Made by a program: the position numbers and the translations under genes. This document shows positions 53,715-64,000 of a stretch of 64,000 nt of DNA, one piece after another; the stretch's first letter is position 1, and every line of letters starts with the position of its first letter. The notes under the pieces are model-generated. The model searched no databases. It was not told the origin of the DNA and worked only from the letters and a program-made list of their open reading frames with translations. The stretch is from Noviherbaspirillum sp. L7-7A (GTDB lineage Bacteria; Pseudomonadota; Gammaproteobacteria; Burkholderiales; Burkholderiaceae_D), in assembly GCF_019052805.1 (NCBI RefSeq), contig NZ_JAHQRJ010000001.1:3596001-3660000 (forward strand). Reading direction: 5' to 3'.

Positions 53715-54293
53715 ATGACCATACTGCTGATCGGCCTCGTCATTTTCCTGGGTGTGCATTCCACCCGCATCGTCGCCGACGGCTGGCGCGGCGCGCAGAT
53801 TGCGCGCATCGGCCCCGGCCCGTGGAAGCTGGGCTATACGGTGCTGTCCCTGATCGGCTTCTATCTGCTGCTATGGGGTTATGGCGTGGCCCGGCAGACG
53901 CCGGTCGTGCTGTGGAATCCGCCGGTCGCCATGCGCCATATCGCCGGCCTGCTGATGCTGCTCGCCTTCGTGCTGCTGGCGGCGACCTACGTGCCGCGCA
54001 ATGGCATCAAGGCCAGGCTGCATCATCCGATGGTGCTGTCCGTCAAGCTCTGGGCCCTTGCCCATCTGCTGGCCAACGGCACGCTGGCCGATGTGCTGCT
54101 GTTCGGCAGCTTCCTGGCCTGGGCCGTATTGTCCTTCCGCGCCGCGCGCCAGCGCGACCGCGCAGCCGGCACCCGCTATCCCGCCGGCAGCCTTGCGGCC
54201 ACGCTGGCCACGATAGCAGTGGGCGGCGTGGCCTGGGCGGCGTTTGCCTTCCGGCTGCACGAGTGGCTGATCGGCGTGCGGCCGTTTTCCTAG
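53715..54293 (+). CDS. NnrU family membrane protein
   Basis: 192 residues, five or six TM segments (ILLIGLVIFLGVHSTRIVAD, GYTVLSLIGFYLLLWGYG, AGLLMLLAFVLLAATY and further). HPMVLSVKLWALAHLLANG is the NnrU signature. Family members were first seen near nitrite and nitric oxide reductase genes, but no denitrification gene is nearby; the function is unclear, with haem-related roles suggested for relatives. GGAG lies about 11 bases before the ATG. Convergent with the small acidic gene. Confidence 0.92.
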   Translation: MTILLIGLVIFLGVHSTRIVADGWRGAQIARIGPGPWKLGYTVLSLIGFYLLLWGYGVARQTPVVLWNPPVAMRHIAGLLMLLAFVLLAATYVPRNGIKARLHHPMVLSVKLWALAHLLANGTLADVLLFGSFLAWAVLSFRAARQRDRAAGTRYPAGSLAATLATIAVGGVAWAAFAFRLHEWLIGVRPFS

Positions 54294-54299
54294 CTTTTC

Positions 54300-54488
54300 C
54301 TAGCCTCCCTGCTGGCCGCCCTTCGAGCCGGGTTTGGACTTGCCATCTTCCGGCAGGTCGGCGAGAAAGGAATTGTCATTGGCGTCCGACTGTATCGCGT
54401 CAGGCGGCAGGTCGCCGATCAGTTCATCCGGCGTCTGCGCCGGCTGGCCGGCGTCCTGGCCCTGCTGCTGTTTCTGCGTATCGTTCAT
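54300..54488 (-). CDS. Small acidic hypothetical protein (62 residues)
   Basis: Hydrophilic, probably disordered: Gln-rich start (NDTQKQQQGQDAGQ), a central LPPDAIQSDANDNSFLADLP, and a Lys/Gly tail. No domain recognised. GGAG stands six bases before ATG 54488, which decides it over ATG 54491 and an upstream TTG. Similar short hydrophilic proteins occur in stress-induced gene sets, but that is only a guess. Confidence 0.55.
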   Translation of the reverse strand: MNDTQKQQQGQDAGQPAQTPDELIGDLPPDAIQSDANDNSFLADLPEDGKSKPGSKGGQQGG

Positions 54489-54663
54489 CATGGTCTCCAA
54501 GAGATAGTCTGTTCGATGAGGATTTTGCTGCAGGGATTAGACAGGGTTGATCAGAGCGGGTTCTGACGCGGGCCGGTTGGCGTCGCCGAAGTGGGACATG
54601 TCTGACACCGTCTTCAGGCTTTGGCCGACTGGATGCCTGGAGCGATTCCGCTAAGATGAATGC

Positions 54664-54728
54664 GTCTCCTCCATTCTTAACGGTATGGATTTACGCCCCG
54701 CCACGGCATTGCCCGGCGGGGCTTTTTT
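54664..54728 (+). ncRNA. Candidate small RNA with anti-Shine-Dalgarno motif
   Basis: A stand-alone intrinsic terminator (below) lies 400 bases from any plus-strand gene end, so it probably ends a short transcript. About 65 bases from 54664 would include CTCCTCC (anti-ribosome-site sequence), a CCAT/ATGG mini-stem and the terminator. A possible -10 box TAAGAT is at 54652-54657; no clear -35. The gap 54501-54651 shows nothing else. Confidence 0.4.
54695..54728 (+). terminator. Strong intrinsic terminator
   Basis: GCCCCGCC (54695-54702) pairs with GGCGGGGC (54715-54722), followed by six T. It lies 95 bases before the histidine kinase start, in the same orientation. Confidence 0.9.
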
Positions 54729-54822
54729 CATTCCGGCATTGCCGAAGGGAAGGCTTTGAGTATGGCCAAGACTGACGCATGCCGCACCCGGTTCTTCTAC
54801 GGCTGCCCAATACAATCGAACC

Positions 54823-56001
54823 ATGACTACAGCGGTTTTCAAAGCCATCATGACGCTTGCCAGCGACAAGAACCTGAATGACAAGGGCCTGTCCTCGACG
54901 GCGCAGCGCATGCTGGCGCTACGCGACGTGGTGCTGGCGGAATGGGAAAAGCGTTTGCGCGCCACGGTCAGGGAAGCAGCCAGCCTGCCGCATCCCATCG
55001 TCATCAATACCTTTCCCACGCTCTACGACAATATCGCCGAAGCCATCAGTCCCGGCTATCCCAGGGACAATGCCGTCACCAGCAACACGGTGGCGTCCGA
55101 GCATGGGGGCGAGCGGGCGCGCCTGACCGACTACAGCCACCAGGCCGTGATCGCGGAATACCAGTTGCTCAGGTGGACCATACTCGACGTGCTGAACCAG
55201 CACGGCGTGCCGCTCGACGGCCGCGAATTCCATGACATCAATGCCTCGATCGATGCCTGCATGCAGGAGTCGGTCAATGCCTTTGCCCTGGCGCAGTCGG
55301 CGCTGCGCGAGCGCTTCATCATTACCGTCACGCATGACCTGAGAAATCCGCTGCAGGTGATCAGCTCTGCGGCCGAACTGCTGACGCATAGCCAGGATCC
55401 GGCCCGCATCGGCGTGCTGGCCAAGCGCATCGTCGACAACAGCCAGCGCATGGACCGCATGATCCAGGACCTGCTGGATGCGGCCGTGTTCCAGAGCGGC
55501 GAGCGCCTGAGGCTGCATCTTGACGGCTGCGACATTCTCGCCATCGTCAGGGAAGTCTGCGATCCGCTGGTGGAAGTGTATGGTCCGCGCTTCGATATCC
55601 TGGGCGGGCCGGTGGAGGGCTGGTGGGACCGGGATGCGATGAGGCGGGTGGTGGAAAACCTGGTTGGCAATGCATTGAAGTATGGCAGGCCCGACGCCCC
55701 GATCCGCATCGCCATCGACAGCCAGCATGAACGCATGCTGCTGACGGTGCATAACGAGGGCGAGCCGATCCCGGCTGAGCAGCTCGAAACGGTGTTCCAG
55801 GTGTTTCGCCGCGCAGAGGCGGCCAAGGACGGTGAAAAGCGCGGCTGGGGCATCGGCCTGCCGTATGTGCGCAGCGTGGCCGAGAGCCATGGCGGCAGCG
55901 TGCAGCTCGACAGCGGCACTGGCCGGGGCACGACGCTGGCGATCGATATCCCCATCGATGCGCGGCCCTACCAGAATGCGCCCACCCTGGGGGGCGGCTG
56001 A
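54823..56001 (+). CDS. Soluble sensor histidine kinase with RsbRD-like N-terminus
   Basis: 392 residues, no membrane segment. The N-terminal helical part (about 25-160) resembles RsbRD-type sensory domains; the dimerisation domain holds the phospho-acceptor His in FIITVTHDLRNPLQVISS (near 174); the ATPase domain has the N box NLVGNALKYGRPDAP and G boxes (GWGIGLPYVRSVAES and GTGRGTTLAIDIP). No response-regulator gene is adjacent. ATG 54823 used; ATG 54850 is an alternative. A terminator and possible small RNA lie just upstream, so it must have its own promoter between 54729 and 54822. Confidence 0.9.
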   Translation: MTTAVFKAIMTLASDKNLNDKGLSSTAQRMLALRDVVLAEWEKRLRATVREAASLPHPIVINTFPTLYDNIAEAISPGYPRDNAVTSNTVASEHGGERARLTDYSHQAVIAEYQLLRWTILDVLNQHGVPLDGREFHDINASIDACMQESVNAFALAQSALRERFIITVTHDLRNPLQVISSAAELLTHSQDPARIGVLAKRIVDNSQRMDRMIQDLLDAAVFQSGERLRLHLDGCDILAIVREVCDPLVEVYGPRFDILGGPVEGWWDRDAMRRVVENLVGNALKYGRPDAPIRIAIDSQHERMLLTVHNEGEPIPAEQLETVFQVFRRAEAAKDGEKRGWGIGLPYVRSVAESHGGSVQLDSGTGRGTTLAIDIPIDARPYQNAPTLGGG

Positions 56002-56164
56002 AAACAGCGTTGACGCAGTACAAGCCGGCACGGCAGCGCAATAGGCCACCTGCTGCTATGTCGTCAAGCTGACAGATCGCCATGAAGAGACGCTATATAG
56101 TTGCTTGTCCTGCCCTGGCCATGCAGATCTGCGGCCCGGGTTCACGACCATCCATGGAGCATGC

Positions 56165-56500
56165 ATGCCGAATGGAGCGCCCGATCAGACCATGCCCGGC
56201 CTGCTGATGACGGATATTGCCGGCCTGGCCGAGCGAATCACTGCGCTGAGGGAGCGCATCGTCACGATGGTGCATGAGGGACTGCAGACCAGGGATCAGT
56301 CGGAACTGCTGTTCTCCCTGCTCAGGGCATTGAAAGCCGCCAAGGCGTCCGGCCCTTGCGACATGGAACGCCTGCCCTTGGCCGACGCCATGCACGGGCC
56401 AGTCCTGGTCATGGCAGGGGCCTGCCGCCGGTACGGCGCCGCCGGCGCCGATGGCGCATCGACAGCAACCGGCCCGCATGCCAGCAACGATGGACGATAG
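56165..56500 (+). CDS. Hypothetical protein (111 residues)
   Basis: A helical central part (AGLAERITALRERIVTMVHE then LLFSLLRALKAAKA) resembles a coiled coil; the last 40 residues are Gly/Ala-rich and poorly ordered. ATG 56165 is used; upstream extension to 56105 lacks support, and no clear ribosome site is seen. The stop overlaps the ATG of the next small gene by 11 bases, which suggests a pair. No family recognised. It could be a chance frame in GC-rich DNA. Confidence 0.45.
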   Translation: MPNGAPDQTMPGLLMTDIAGLAERITALRERIVTMVHEGLQTRDQSELLFSLLRALKAAKASGPCDMERLPLADAMHGPVLVMAGACRRYGAAGADGASTATGPHASNDGR

Positions 56501-56741
56501 CGACCCGGACCGTCGCAGGGCCGGGGGCGGCGCTGCCAGACGCGGCACTGCCCAGCGCCGGCAATATGCCGCGCAGCGGGCCGTTCTTGCGCTTGACAGG
56601 GTAAGCCGCATCGCGTCGCAGGGCGACCCGGAACAGTGGGAGCGGGCACTGCGCTGGATGCGGCTGTGGATCGCATTCGCGGCGTCGCGCCAGGTCACGG
56701 CGACGGCGCATGCAGGCACGGGCAGCGTCCGGGCCGCCTGA
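56490..56741 (+). CDS. Hypothetical basic protein (83 residues)
   Basis: Very Arg-rich N-terminal third (DDSDPDRRRAGGGAARRG) followed by a helix-forming stretch (VLALDRVSRIASQGDPEQWE, then LRWMRLWIAFAAS). Overlaps the end of the previous small gene. No family recognised. Evidence for translation is only the overlap and the amphipathic helix; a long frame on the other strand covers the same bases and is judged a shadow. Confidence 0.35.
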   Translation: MDDSDPDRRRAGGGAARRGTAQRRQYAAQRAVLALDRVSRIASQGDPEQWERALRWMRLWIAFAASRQVTATAHAGTGSVRAA

Positions 56742-57013
56742 GGCTGGCGCGTTCGATGTCGTCAGCTTCATCGCCGTGCCAGCCGTGCCCCGCGTGGCAA
56801 TGCCGGGGTTCATGAGGCGAGCGGCCTGCAACGCTGGATAAACTGGCAACAGCCGCACTTCCTACATCTGCTCCGGCGTTCATCCGACTTCGCTTTCATG
56901 CCATCTGGATTAACGTAGGCATACCGCCTGCAGGACAGGTCCATCGTCAGAGCCCTCTGCGCCACTGATGAGCGGTCATGGCAGGCTTCACGTTCAACAT
57001 GCAAGAGGCAGCG

Positions 57014-57217
57014 ATGATGACCGTTCGCGTATCTCCGGTGGAAGTCCAGGTGGACGTCCTGGTCTACACATTCAATGACGTAACAGTGGCCGATGGTTTC
57101 GAGGCCTCGGCCCAGGCGGAGACCCGGACCGCCGCCACGCCGGAATTTCTCCGGCATAAATGCCTGGCCGTCGGATGCAGGCCTGTGGACTGCGATCATG
57201 AAGTCGGCAGGTTCTGA
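57014..57217 (+). CDS. Doubtful small gene (67 residues)
   Basis: Begins with a plausible beta-strand stretch (VRVSPVEVQVDVLVYTFNDV) and ends with CLAVGCRPVDCDHEVGRF, three Cys and a His. An AGAGGCAGCG precedes ATG 57014, giving a fair ribosome site. No relatives recognised. Lies between two small-gene groups; 56742-57013 before it holds nothing clear. Confidence 0.35.
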   Translation: MMTVRVSPVEVQVDVLVYTFNDVTVADGFEASAQAETRTAATPEFLRHKCLAVGCRPVDCDHEVGRF

Positions 57218-57379
57218 ATGCCTGGCCCAGCGGTGCACGCCGGCCCGGGTGCACATCGGGGCATGCCTCGTCTGATGAAGCGGGAAGAACAGTACCGATG
57301 AAAATGATGGCCGCCGCGTATGGCGCGGCGGCCGCCGGCAGGGATCGGTTCAGATCCATGCCAGACCGACTGCCTTGGC

Positions 57380-57691
57380 TCAGCGGGAACCCGCTCCGCC
57401 GGAGCTGCCGCCCGAGCCTGCGCCACCCGAGCCGGAGCCGCCACCCGCCATGCCGGATGCGCCGCTGCTGCCGCCCGAGCCTCCTGAACCGCCTGCTCCC
57501 GACGCGCCGCCCGAACCGCTGCCGCCCGACGAGCCGCCGCTGCCCGAAGAACCGCTCATGCCGGATGCGCTGCTGCCGCCGCTGCTGCCGCCGGCGCTGT
57601 TCGCGCCCGATGCGCCCGTGCCGGACTGCGCAAAGGACGCGCCTGCCAGCATTGCCGCTGATGCCAGTACCGCCAGAGCGAGCTTTCTCAT
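57380..57691 (-). CDS. Secreted Gly/Ser-rich low-complexity protein
   Basis: 103 residues. Signal peptide KLALAVLASAAMLAGASFAQ, then about 80 residues made almost only of Gly, Ser and Ala (SGGSSGGSGSGGASGAGG type). No Cys or charge apart from the last Arg. AAGG about nine bases before ATG 57691 and the clear signal peptide make this strand the real one; the opposite strand gives Pro/Glu/Ala repeats. May form a flexible surface or matrix protein. Length is likely to vary by slippage. Confidence 0.7.
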   Translation of the reverse strand: MRKLALAVLASAAMLAGASFAQSGTGASGANSAGGSSGGSSASGMSGSSGSGGSSGGSGSGGASGAGGSGGSGGSSGASGMAGGGSGSGGAGSGGSSGGAGSR

Positions 57692-57713
57692 GATGTCTCG
57701 CCTTGAAGAATGA

Positions 57714-58615
57714 ATCAGTCGTTAAACCATTCGTGCTCGACAAGCGCTCAGTGTAGTCGTTCCTTCGGCAATGAAAAGCAGGAGAGTGGCCGAATCCGGC
57801 GTAGGAAATCCATGGTGGACTTCCGGAACGACCGGATGCCATGGCGATACTGTCCAGCCTCATGGCACGGCTGCGGCATGCCACGGAATCTGTTTTCAGC
57901 CCTGTACGGCAAGGCGAAAACGCGGTTGCATGGTGTCGATGCGACAGGCTGCGGGAATGGCTGCAGCAGGCATGCCGCGCGGGCGCTGCAAATCGCAGCG
58001 TCCGAGGCGCATGCCCGGTGCGCCGCCCGCCATCTGCACTTCCTACAAGGGCTTGGGCATTGCGCCGACTAACGCGTGCCCGCCGTCTTCAGTAGATTGT
58101 CATCATCAGCGATCAGGTGGCAGGCTGTACCAGGTCATGGGTCAAGCGCGGCGAATCGCACCCGCGCTCCCAACCGCATGCAGCGCATGAACAAGCATCA
58201 CATCCCTTGCTTCCGATTGAGAGCCCAGCGATACAAAGCGGGCTCGAAAGCGTCAACCGGATGCACGGCGATGAGTTCTGGCCAATGGAAAGGCATGGCC
58301 GGCGCAAGCGCAGTGACGAGCAGGGGTGCATTGCCTCCGCCAGGAACGGCACGGTATCGCCGCCGCAGCGGCCACGCTGGTTTAGCCTTGACCCGACACT
58401 GAAGAGATCAGCGGAACAGCAGCAATGAAGTACACCGGCTCATCCGCATCGTTCCACGGCATGCGGGCCATGCGCCTGGGCAGGTTGCCGCGCCATCCCG
58501 TTTGTGTCGCCCCGCCCGTGCTGGCGAGCAGCAGGCTTTCCACGCCGGCGTCGGTCGCAACGAAAGCCGGTCGCGCCCGGCGCCTTGCAATCTTCCGAAG
58601 AGAGGCTTGAAGCGC
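57714..58615. other. 900-base gap with no confident gene
   Basis: Several open frames of 60-140 codons exist on both strands, but none has a good ribosome site, domain, or protein-like composition. It may hold decayed genes. No strong repeat or hairpin was seen. Confidence 0.5.
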
Positions 58616-59587
58616 ATGAATGCAAGACAGGAACATCAGCTCTTTCCTCCCATTGAGCCTTACCGCACCGGCATGCTGCCGGTCGATGAACTGCACTCGC
58701 TGTACTGGGAGGAAAGCGGCAACCCCGACGGTCTGCCGGTGATCTATCTGCACGGCGGGCCGGGCAGCGGCGCCTCGCCGCAGAAGCGGCAGTGGTTCAA
58801 TCCGGCCCATTACCGCATCGTGCTGGTCGATCAGCGCGGCGCATTCCGCTCGACGCCGCTGGGAGAGTGCCGCGCCAACACCACCCAGCTATTGGTGCAG
58901 GACCTGGAAACGGTGCGCCGCATGCTCGGCATAGAGCGCTGGCTGGTCACCGGCGGTTCCTGGGGCTCGCTGCTGGCGCTGGCCTACGGGCAGGCCCATC
59001 CCGAGGCCTGCCTGGGCTTCGTGCTGCGCGGCGTGCTGCTGGGCAGCGTGGAGGAAATCGACTGGTACCTGCATGGCATGCGGCTGTTCTATCCACAAGC
59101 CCACGAACGGTTCAGCAACTGGATACCGGAAGCGGAACGCGGCGACCTGCTCGCCGCCTATGGAAAGCGGCTGTTCGCCGACGCGCCGGCGCTGCGCATG
59201 GAAATCGCCCGGCGCTGGTACCGCTACAGCGAGGACTGCGCGCTGTTGCGGCATGATCCGGTCGTCGTCGAGGAGGCATTGAAGCAGCACGGCGCGGTCT
59301 ACAGCACCGCCCGGCTGCATGTGCATTACTTCCGGCATCGCATGTTCCTGGAGCAGGACCAGCTGATCGGCAACATGGAGCGCATCGCCCACCTGCCAGC
59401 CATGCTGGTGCAGGGCGGCCATGACGTGATCACGCCGCCGCAGGCGGCTTACCGGCTGCATCGGGCCTGGGCGGGTTCCGTGCTGCATGTCGTGCCGGAC
59501 GCCGGCCATGCGCCATCCGAGGCCGGCATCCGGGTGCGGCTGGTACAGGCGCTGGAGCAATTCAGGCAGGAAGGAAAATTCAGCTGA
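58616..59587 (+). CDS. pip: Proline iminopeptidase (S33 family)
   Basis: 323 residues. Removes N-terminal proline from peptides in the cytoplasm. Alpha/beta-hydrolase: oxyanion motif LHGGPGSGASP, VLVDQRGAFRSTP (usual form DQRGAGRS; here Ala-Phe-Arg), nucleophile Ser115 in VTGGSWGSLLAL, catalytic Asp region GGHDVITPP and His in PDAGHAPSE. ATG 58616 (MNARQEHQLFPPIEPY) is the family start with AGAGG upstream; a frame back to 58502 is non-homologous. Confidence 0.95.
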   Translation: MNARQEHQLFPPIEPYRTGMLPVDELHSLYWEESGNPDGLPVIYLHGGPGSGASPQKRQWFNPAHYRIVLVDQRGAFRSTPLGECRANTTQLLVQDLETVRRMLGIERWLVTGGSWGSLLALAYGQAHPEACLGFVLRGVLLGSVEEIDWYLHGMRLFYPQAHERFSNWIPEAERGDLLAAYGKRLFADAPALRMEIARRWYRYSEDCALLRHDPVVVEEALKQHGAVYSTARLHVHYFRHRMFLEQDQLIGNMERIAHLPAMLVQGGHDVITPPQAAYRLHRAWAGSVLHVVPDAGHAPSEAGIRVRLVQALEQFRQEGKFS

Positions 59588-59679
59588 AGTTTGCCGTGTC
59601 GAAAACAGGTTTTGAGTTTCGACAAGACGCAAAAGCGGCGCACCGGAAACTATAGTCCGGATATCCCGGACGAACAGGC

Positions 59680-61722
59680 ATGAAGCCCGACCACCCCTTT
59701 TCCGCCGCCAGGCCGGCCAGCCCGAAAGGCATGCCAGGCAAGCCCGGCCAGCCCGGCCAGCCCGGACAGGGCAAGCTGCCGCCGCGCCGGGCCTGGCTGC
59801 TGTTTCTGATCGTCCTGTTCGGCAATTACTTGGTGATGCGGGTGTTCTTCCCCGACGCCGACGCGCCGGTGACGGTGCCCTACACGGTGTTCAAGGAAGA
59901 GGCCGCCAGGGGCAACGTCAAGTCCATCTACAGCCAGGGCGCCAGCATCGAGGGCCGTTTCGGCGCGCCCGTCACCTGGCCGCCGCAGGCCGGCGACGAG
60001 GCGGACAAGCGGCCGGACGCGCTGGTCGAGCCCAAGCCGCGCACCGCGTCGACCTTCACCACCACGCTGCCGGCCTTCGTCGATCCGGGCCTGGAGCAGT
60101 TCCTGATCAATAACAAGGTGGAGATCAGCGCGGTGCCGATCCAGAGCGGCAGCGCGCTGGGCACGCTGCTGTTCGGCTTCGGCCCGGCGCTGCTCCTGAT
60201 CGGCTTCTATGTCTGGCTCTACCGGCGCGCCGCGCAGCAGGGCGGCGGCATCGGCGGCGGCCTGTTCGGCATCGGCAAGAGCAAGGCGCGCCGCTACGAC
60301 CAGGAACAGGACGACCGGGTGACCTTCAATGATGTGGCCGGCATCGACGAAGCCGAAAACGAGCTGGTGGAAGTGGTCGACTTCCTGAAGGCGCCGGAGA
60401 AGTACACCCGGCTGGGCGGCGCCGCGCCCAAGGGCGTGCTGCTGGTGGGCGCGCCCGGCACCGGCAAGACCCTGCTGGCGCGGGCCGTCGCCGGCGAGGC
60501 CGGCGTGCCGTTCTTTTCGATGAGCGCGGCCGAGTTCGTGGAAATGATTGTCGGCGTCGGGGCGGCCAGGGTGCGCGACCTGTTCAAGCAGGCGCGCGAG
60601 CATGCGCCGGCCATCATCTTCATCGACGAGCTCGACTCGATCGGGCGCGCCCGCGGCCAGGTCGCCCTTGGCGGCTCCAGCGAGCAGGAACAGACGCTGA
60701 ACCAGATCCTGACCGAAATGGACGGCTTTTCCAGCCGCGAGGGCATCATCGTGCTGGCCGCCACCAACCAGCCCGACGTGCTGGACAAGGCACTGCTGCG
60801 GCCCGGCCGCTTCGACCGCCGGGTGGTGGTCAACCTGCCCGACAAGCGCGGCCGCGAGGCGATCCTGTCGGTGCACACCCGCAAGGTGCCGCTGGCCGCG
60901 GACGTGGCGCTGCAGGAATTGGCCGCCGCCACGCCCGGCCTGTCGGGCGCGGACCTGCGCAACCTGGTCAACGAGGCGGCGCTCCTGGCCGCGCGGCGCG
61001 AGCAGAACGAGGTGCGGCACAAGGACTTCATCGATGCGCTGGAAAAGATCGTGCTGGGACCGGAGCGGCCCATCCTGCTGAGCCAGGCCGACCGCGAGCG
61101 CATCGCCTATCACGAGAGCGGCCATGCGATCCTGGGCCTGGTGGTGCCGGGCGCCGACCCGGTGCACCGGGTCACCATCGTGCCGCGCGGGCAGGCGCTG
61201 GGCGTGACCTACCAGCGGCCGCAGACCGACCGCTACAACTATCCCGAAGCCTATCTGCGCGCCCGCATCGTCGGCATGCTGGGCGGGCGGGTGGCCGAGG
61301 AAATCATCTACGCCAGCCGCACCACCGGCGCGGAAAACGATATCGAGCAGGCTACCGGGCTGGCGCGCAGCATGGTCACCCGCTGGGGCATGAGCGACAG
61401 GCTGGGCATGGTGCAGCTGGCGCCACGCCAGAATCCCTATCTCGGCGGCAGCGTCGGCTTCGGCGGCGAGAAGCCGTTCAGCGACGAGACCGCGCGCATC
61501 ATCGACCTGGAAGTGCAGCGCATCATCGATGAAAGCCATGCGGAGGCGACGCGCCTGCTGATCCGGCATCGCAAGTCGCTGGATGCGCTGGTGCGCGCCC
61601 TGCTGGAACGCGAAACCCTGGACGAGATGGAAATCCTGGCGGTGACCGGGCTGGAACCGGCGCCGCCGCTGGAAGGCGCGCCGGTGCCGCATGCGGTCAG
61701 CCAGCATTCATCGCATGTTTAG
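59680..61722 (+). CDS. FtsH-family ATP-dependent zinc metalloprotease, paralogue
   Basis: 680 residues. Membrane protease: TM1 about 38-55, a long periplasmic segment, TM2 about 167-185, AAA domain with Walker A GAPGTGKT (257-264) and the [15 protein letters not shown] Walker B region, second region of homology [20 protein letters not shown], and peptidase site HESGH (478-482; HEAGH in canonical FtsH). Unlike the housekeeping enzyme it has a Gly/Pro collagen-like N-terminus ([15 protein letters not shown]) and a larger periplasmic insert. It is not next to rrmJ or folP, so this is probably a second FtsH. Confidence 0.92.
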   Translation: MKPDHPFSAARPASPKGMPGKPGQPGQPGQGKLPPRRAWLLFLIVLFGNYLVMRVFFPDADAPVTVPYTVFKEEAARGNVKSIYSQGASIEGRFGAPVTWPPQAGDEADKRPDALVEPKPRTASTFTTTLPAFVDPGLEQFLINNKVEISAVPIQSGSALGTLLFGFGPALLLIGFYVWLYRRAAQQGGGIGGGLFGIGKSKARRYDQEQDDRVTFNDVAGIDEAENELVEVVDFLKAPEKYTRLGGAAPKGVLLVGAPGTGKTLLARAVAGEAGVPFFSMSAAEFVEMIVGVGAARVRDLFKQAREHAPAIIFIDELDSIGRARGQVALGGSSEQEQTLNQILTEMDGFSSREGIIVLAATNQPDVLDKALLRPGRFDRRVVVNLPDKRGREAILSVHTRKVPLAADVALQELAAATPGLSGADLRNLVNEAALLAARREQNEVRHKDFIDALEKIVLGPERPILLSQADRERIAYHESGHAILGLVVPGADPVHRVTIVPRGQALGVTYQRPQTDRYNYPEAYLRARIVGMLGGRVAEEIIYASRTTGAENDIEQATGLARSMVTRWGMSDRLGMVQLAPRQNPYLGGSVGFGGEKPFSDETARIIDLEVQRIIDESHAEATRLLIRHRKSLDALVRALLERETLDEMEILAVTGLEPAPPLEGAPVPHAVSQHSSHV

Positions 61723-61893
61723 CGATAGTTCAGGATCTCAAGAAGGGCGGTGCCGCAAGCCGCTATCGATCACATGCCAACTGCGGCGTTGCGGCTCGTC
61801 GTCGTCATTGCTGGGTGACTGTCTGGTAGTCGCCCCTTGAGCCCGGAAGGGGCACTCCCGGACCCTCCCGAAGATCCGCGACACCGGCGTGGG

Positions 61894-61920
61894 GTGCAAT
61901 ACCCCGCAGGGGCATTGCAC
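61894..61920. repeat. GTGCAAT dispersed palindrome, copy 5
   Basis: GTGCAAT-A-CCCC, loop GCA, GGGG-C-ATTGCAC. Same structure as copy 1. It sits in the 339-base gap between the FtsH paralogue and glmS (61723-62061), which has no other feature I can identify. Confidence 0.8.
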
Positions 61921-62061
61921 CGTGGTTCGATGAGGGAGGATGACCGGCGTGGCGCTGCCGGCTTGCGACCAGCCGCACTGGTGCCCTGCAGGTATCGCAG
62001 CCTACGGAAGGTCAACTTTTGCTTGAAGCGCTGGCCCGCGCCAGGCGCATGCCAGCGCGCC

Positions 62062-63888
<1,827 letters not shown>

Positions 63889-63898
63889 GGTGTTTTTC

Positions 63899-64000
63899 CT
63901 ATTTGGGTTGTTTGACGGGGCGTTTCCAGCCCTCAATCGTGGTCTGGCGGCTGCGCGAGACGGTCAGGCTGTTGGCCGGCGCATCCTTGGTCAGCGTGGT
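63899..64000 (-). CDS. glmU: GlmU C-terminus (5' part outside window)
   Basis: The last 33 codons and stop of a gene entering from the right edge: [20 protein letters not shown] then [11 protein letters not shown]. This matches the C-terminus of the bifunctional N-acetylglucosamine-1-phosphate uridyltransferase / glucosamine-1-phosphate acetyltransferase (left-handed beta-helix end and tail). It works two steps after GlmS in the same pathway, and the glmU-glmS order is common. Confidence 0.88.
   Translation of the reverse strand, partial: TTLTKDAPANSLTVSRSRQTTIEGWKRPVKQPK

Noticed and set aside
57710-58428. Several open frames of 60-140 codons on both strands
   Set aside because: No ribosome sites, no domains, mutually overlapping; reported as a gap.

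Overview
The window reads as a GC-rich chromosomal segment of a betaproteobacterium, most likely Burkholderiales, family Oxalobacteraceae (Noviherbaspirillum, Herbaspirillum or Massilia-like). The basis is protein sequence character (a one-cysteine DksA, a DUF3034 plus secreted truncated haemoglobin pair, hslV with a STAS/FimV-like neighbour), an ahcY gene carrying an SAH riboswitch, and the gene order ahcY, small membrane protein, metF. I could not run a database search, so the genus is an inference. No tRNA, rRNA, CRISPR array or prophage was seen. Almost everything is core chromosome, with two foreign-looking, more AT-rich gene islets near 23.3-24.0 kb and 27.0-28.3 kb.

Layout. 0-9 kb: a DUF3034 protein (cut by the window edge), a secreted truncated haemoglobin, a repeat-rich gap with a perfect Fur-box palindrome before a small unknown gene, a chemoreceptor, and a large multi-PAS hybrid histidine kinase. 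9-15.4 kb (minus strand): hslVU, a two-STAS protein, and a dksA / small membrane protein / TonB-receptor group that looks metal (zinc) related. 15.6-21 kb (minus): a tightly overlapped operon of two lipid-A-type acyltransferases, dapF, a DUF484 gene, xerC and a COG0523 metallochaperone GTPase. 21-27 kb (plus): the activated methyl cycle (metK, ahcY, metF), with a peptidase and an unknown Ser-rich protein inserted. metK has a structured leader with an anti-Shine-Dalgarno element that I cannot assign to a class; ahcY has a recognisable SAH riboswitch. 27-35 kb: an AT-rich orphan gene, 5-formyl-THF cyclo-ligase, lytic transglycosylase, NAD-dependent epimerase, GST, CCA-adding enzyme, a GNAT protein and an orphan double-glycine leader peptide. 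35.8-39.4 kb: a fused indolepyruvate ferredoxin oxidoreductase.

39.5-40.6 kb is a gene-free block made of two copies of a structured repeat in opposite orientation, each ending in a hexanucleotide array. 40.6-46.4 kb is the tamA-tamB envelope assembly pair. 46.7-54.5 kb holds small unknown genes, an OlsB-like acyltransferase gene broken by a 160-bp element with perfect 25-bp terminal inverted repeats, an ABC exporter, a phosphoethanolamine transferase, a PHB depolymerase and NnrU. 54.5-64 kb holds a candidate small RNA, a soluble histidine kinase, a run of small low-confidence genes, a Gly/Ser-rich secreted protein, proline iminopeptidase, an FtsH paralogue, glmS and the 3' end of glmU.

The most unusual material is non-coding: (1) the metK leader, with a hairpin, a loop-to-3' pseudoknot and an 8-bp anti-SD helix that exclude each other; (2) a repeat family of about 240-280 bp whose three copies show compensatory base changes in two stems and always end in CAACNG hexamer arrays; (3) a GTGCAAT palindrome family that shares a terminal arm with family 2; and (4) the small inverted-repeat element in the OlsB-like gene. 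All statements about function rest on motif reading by eye.
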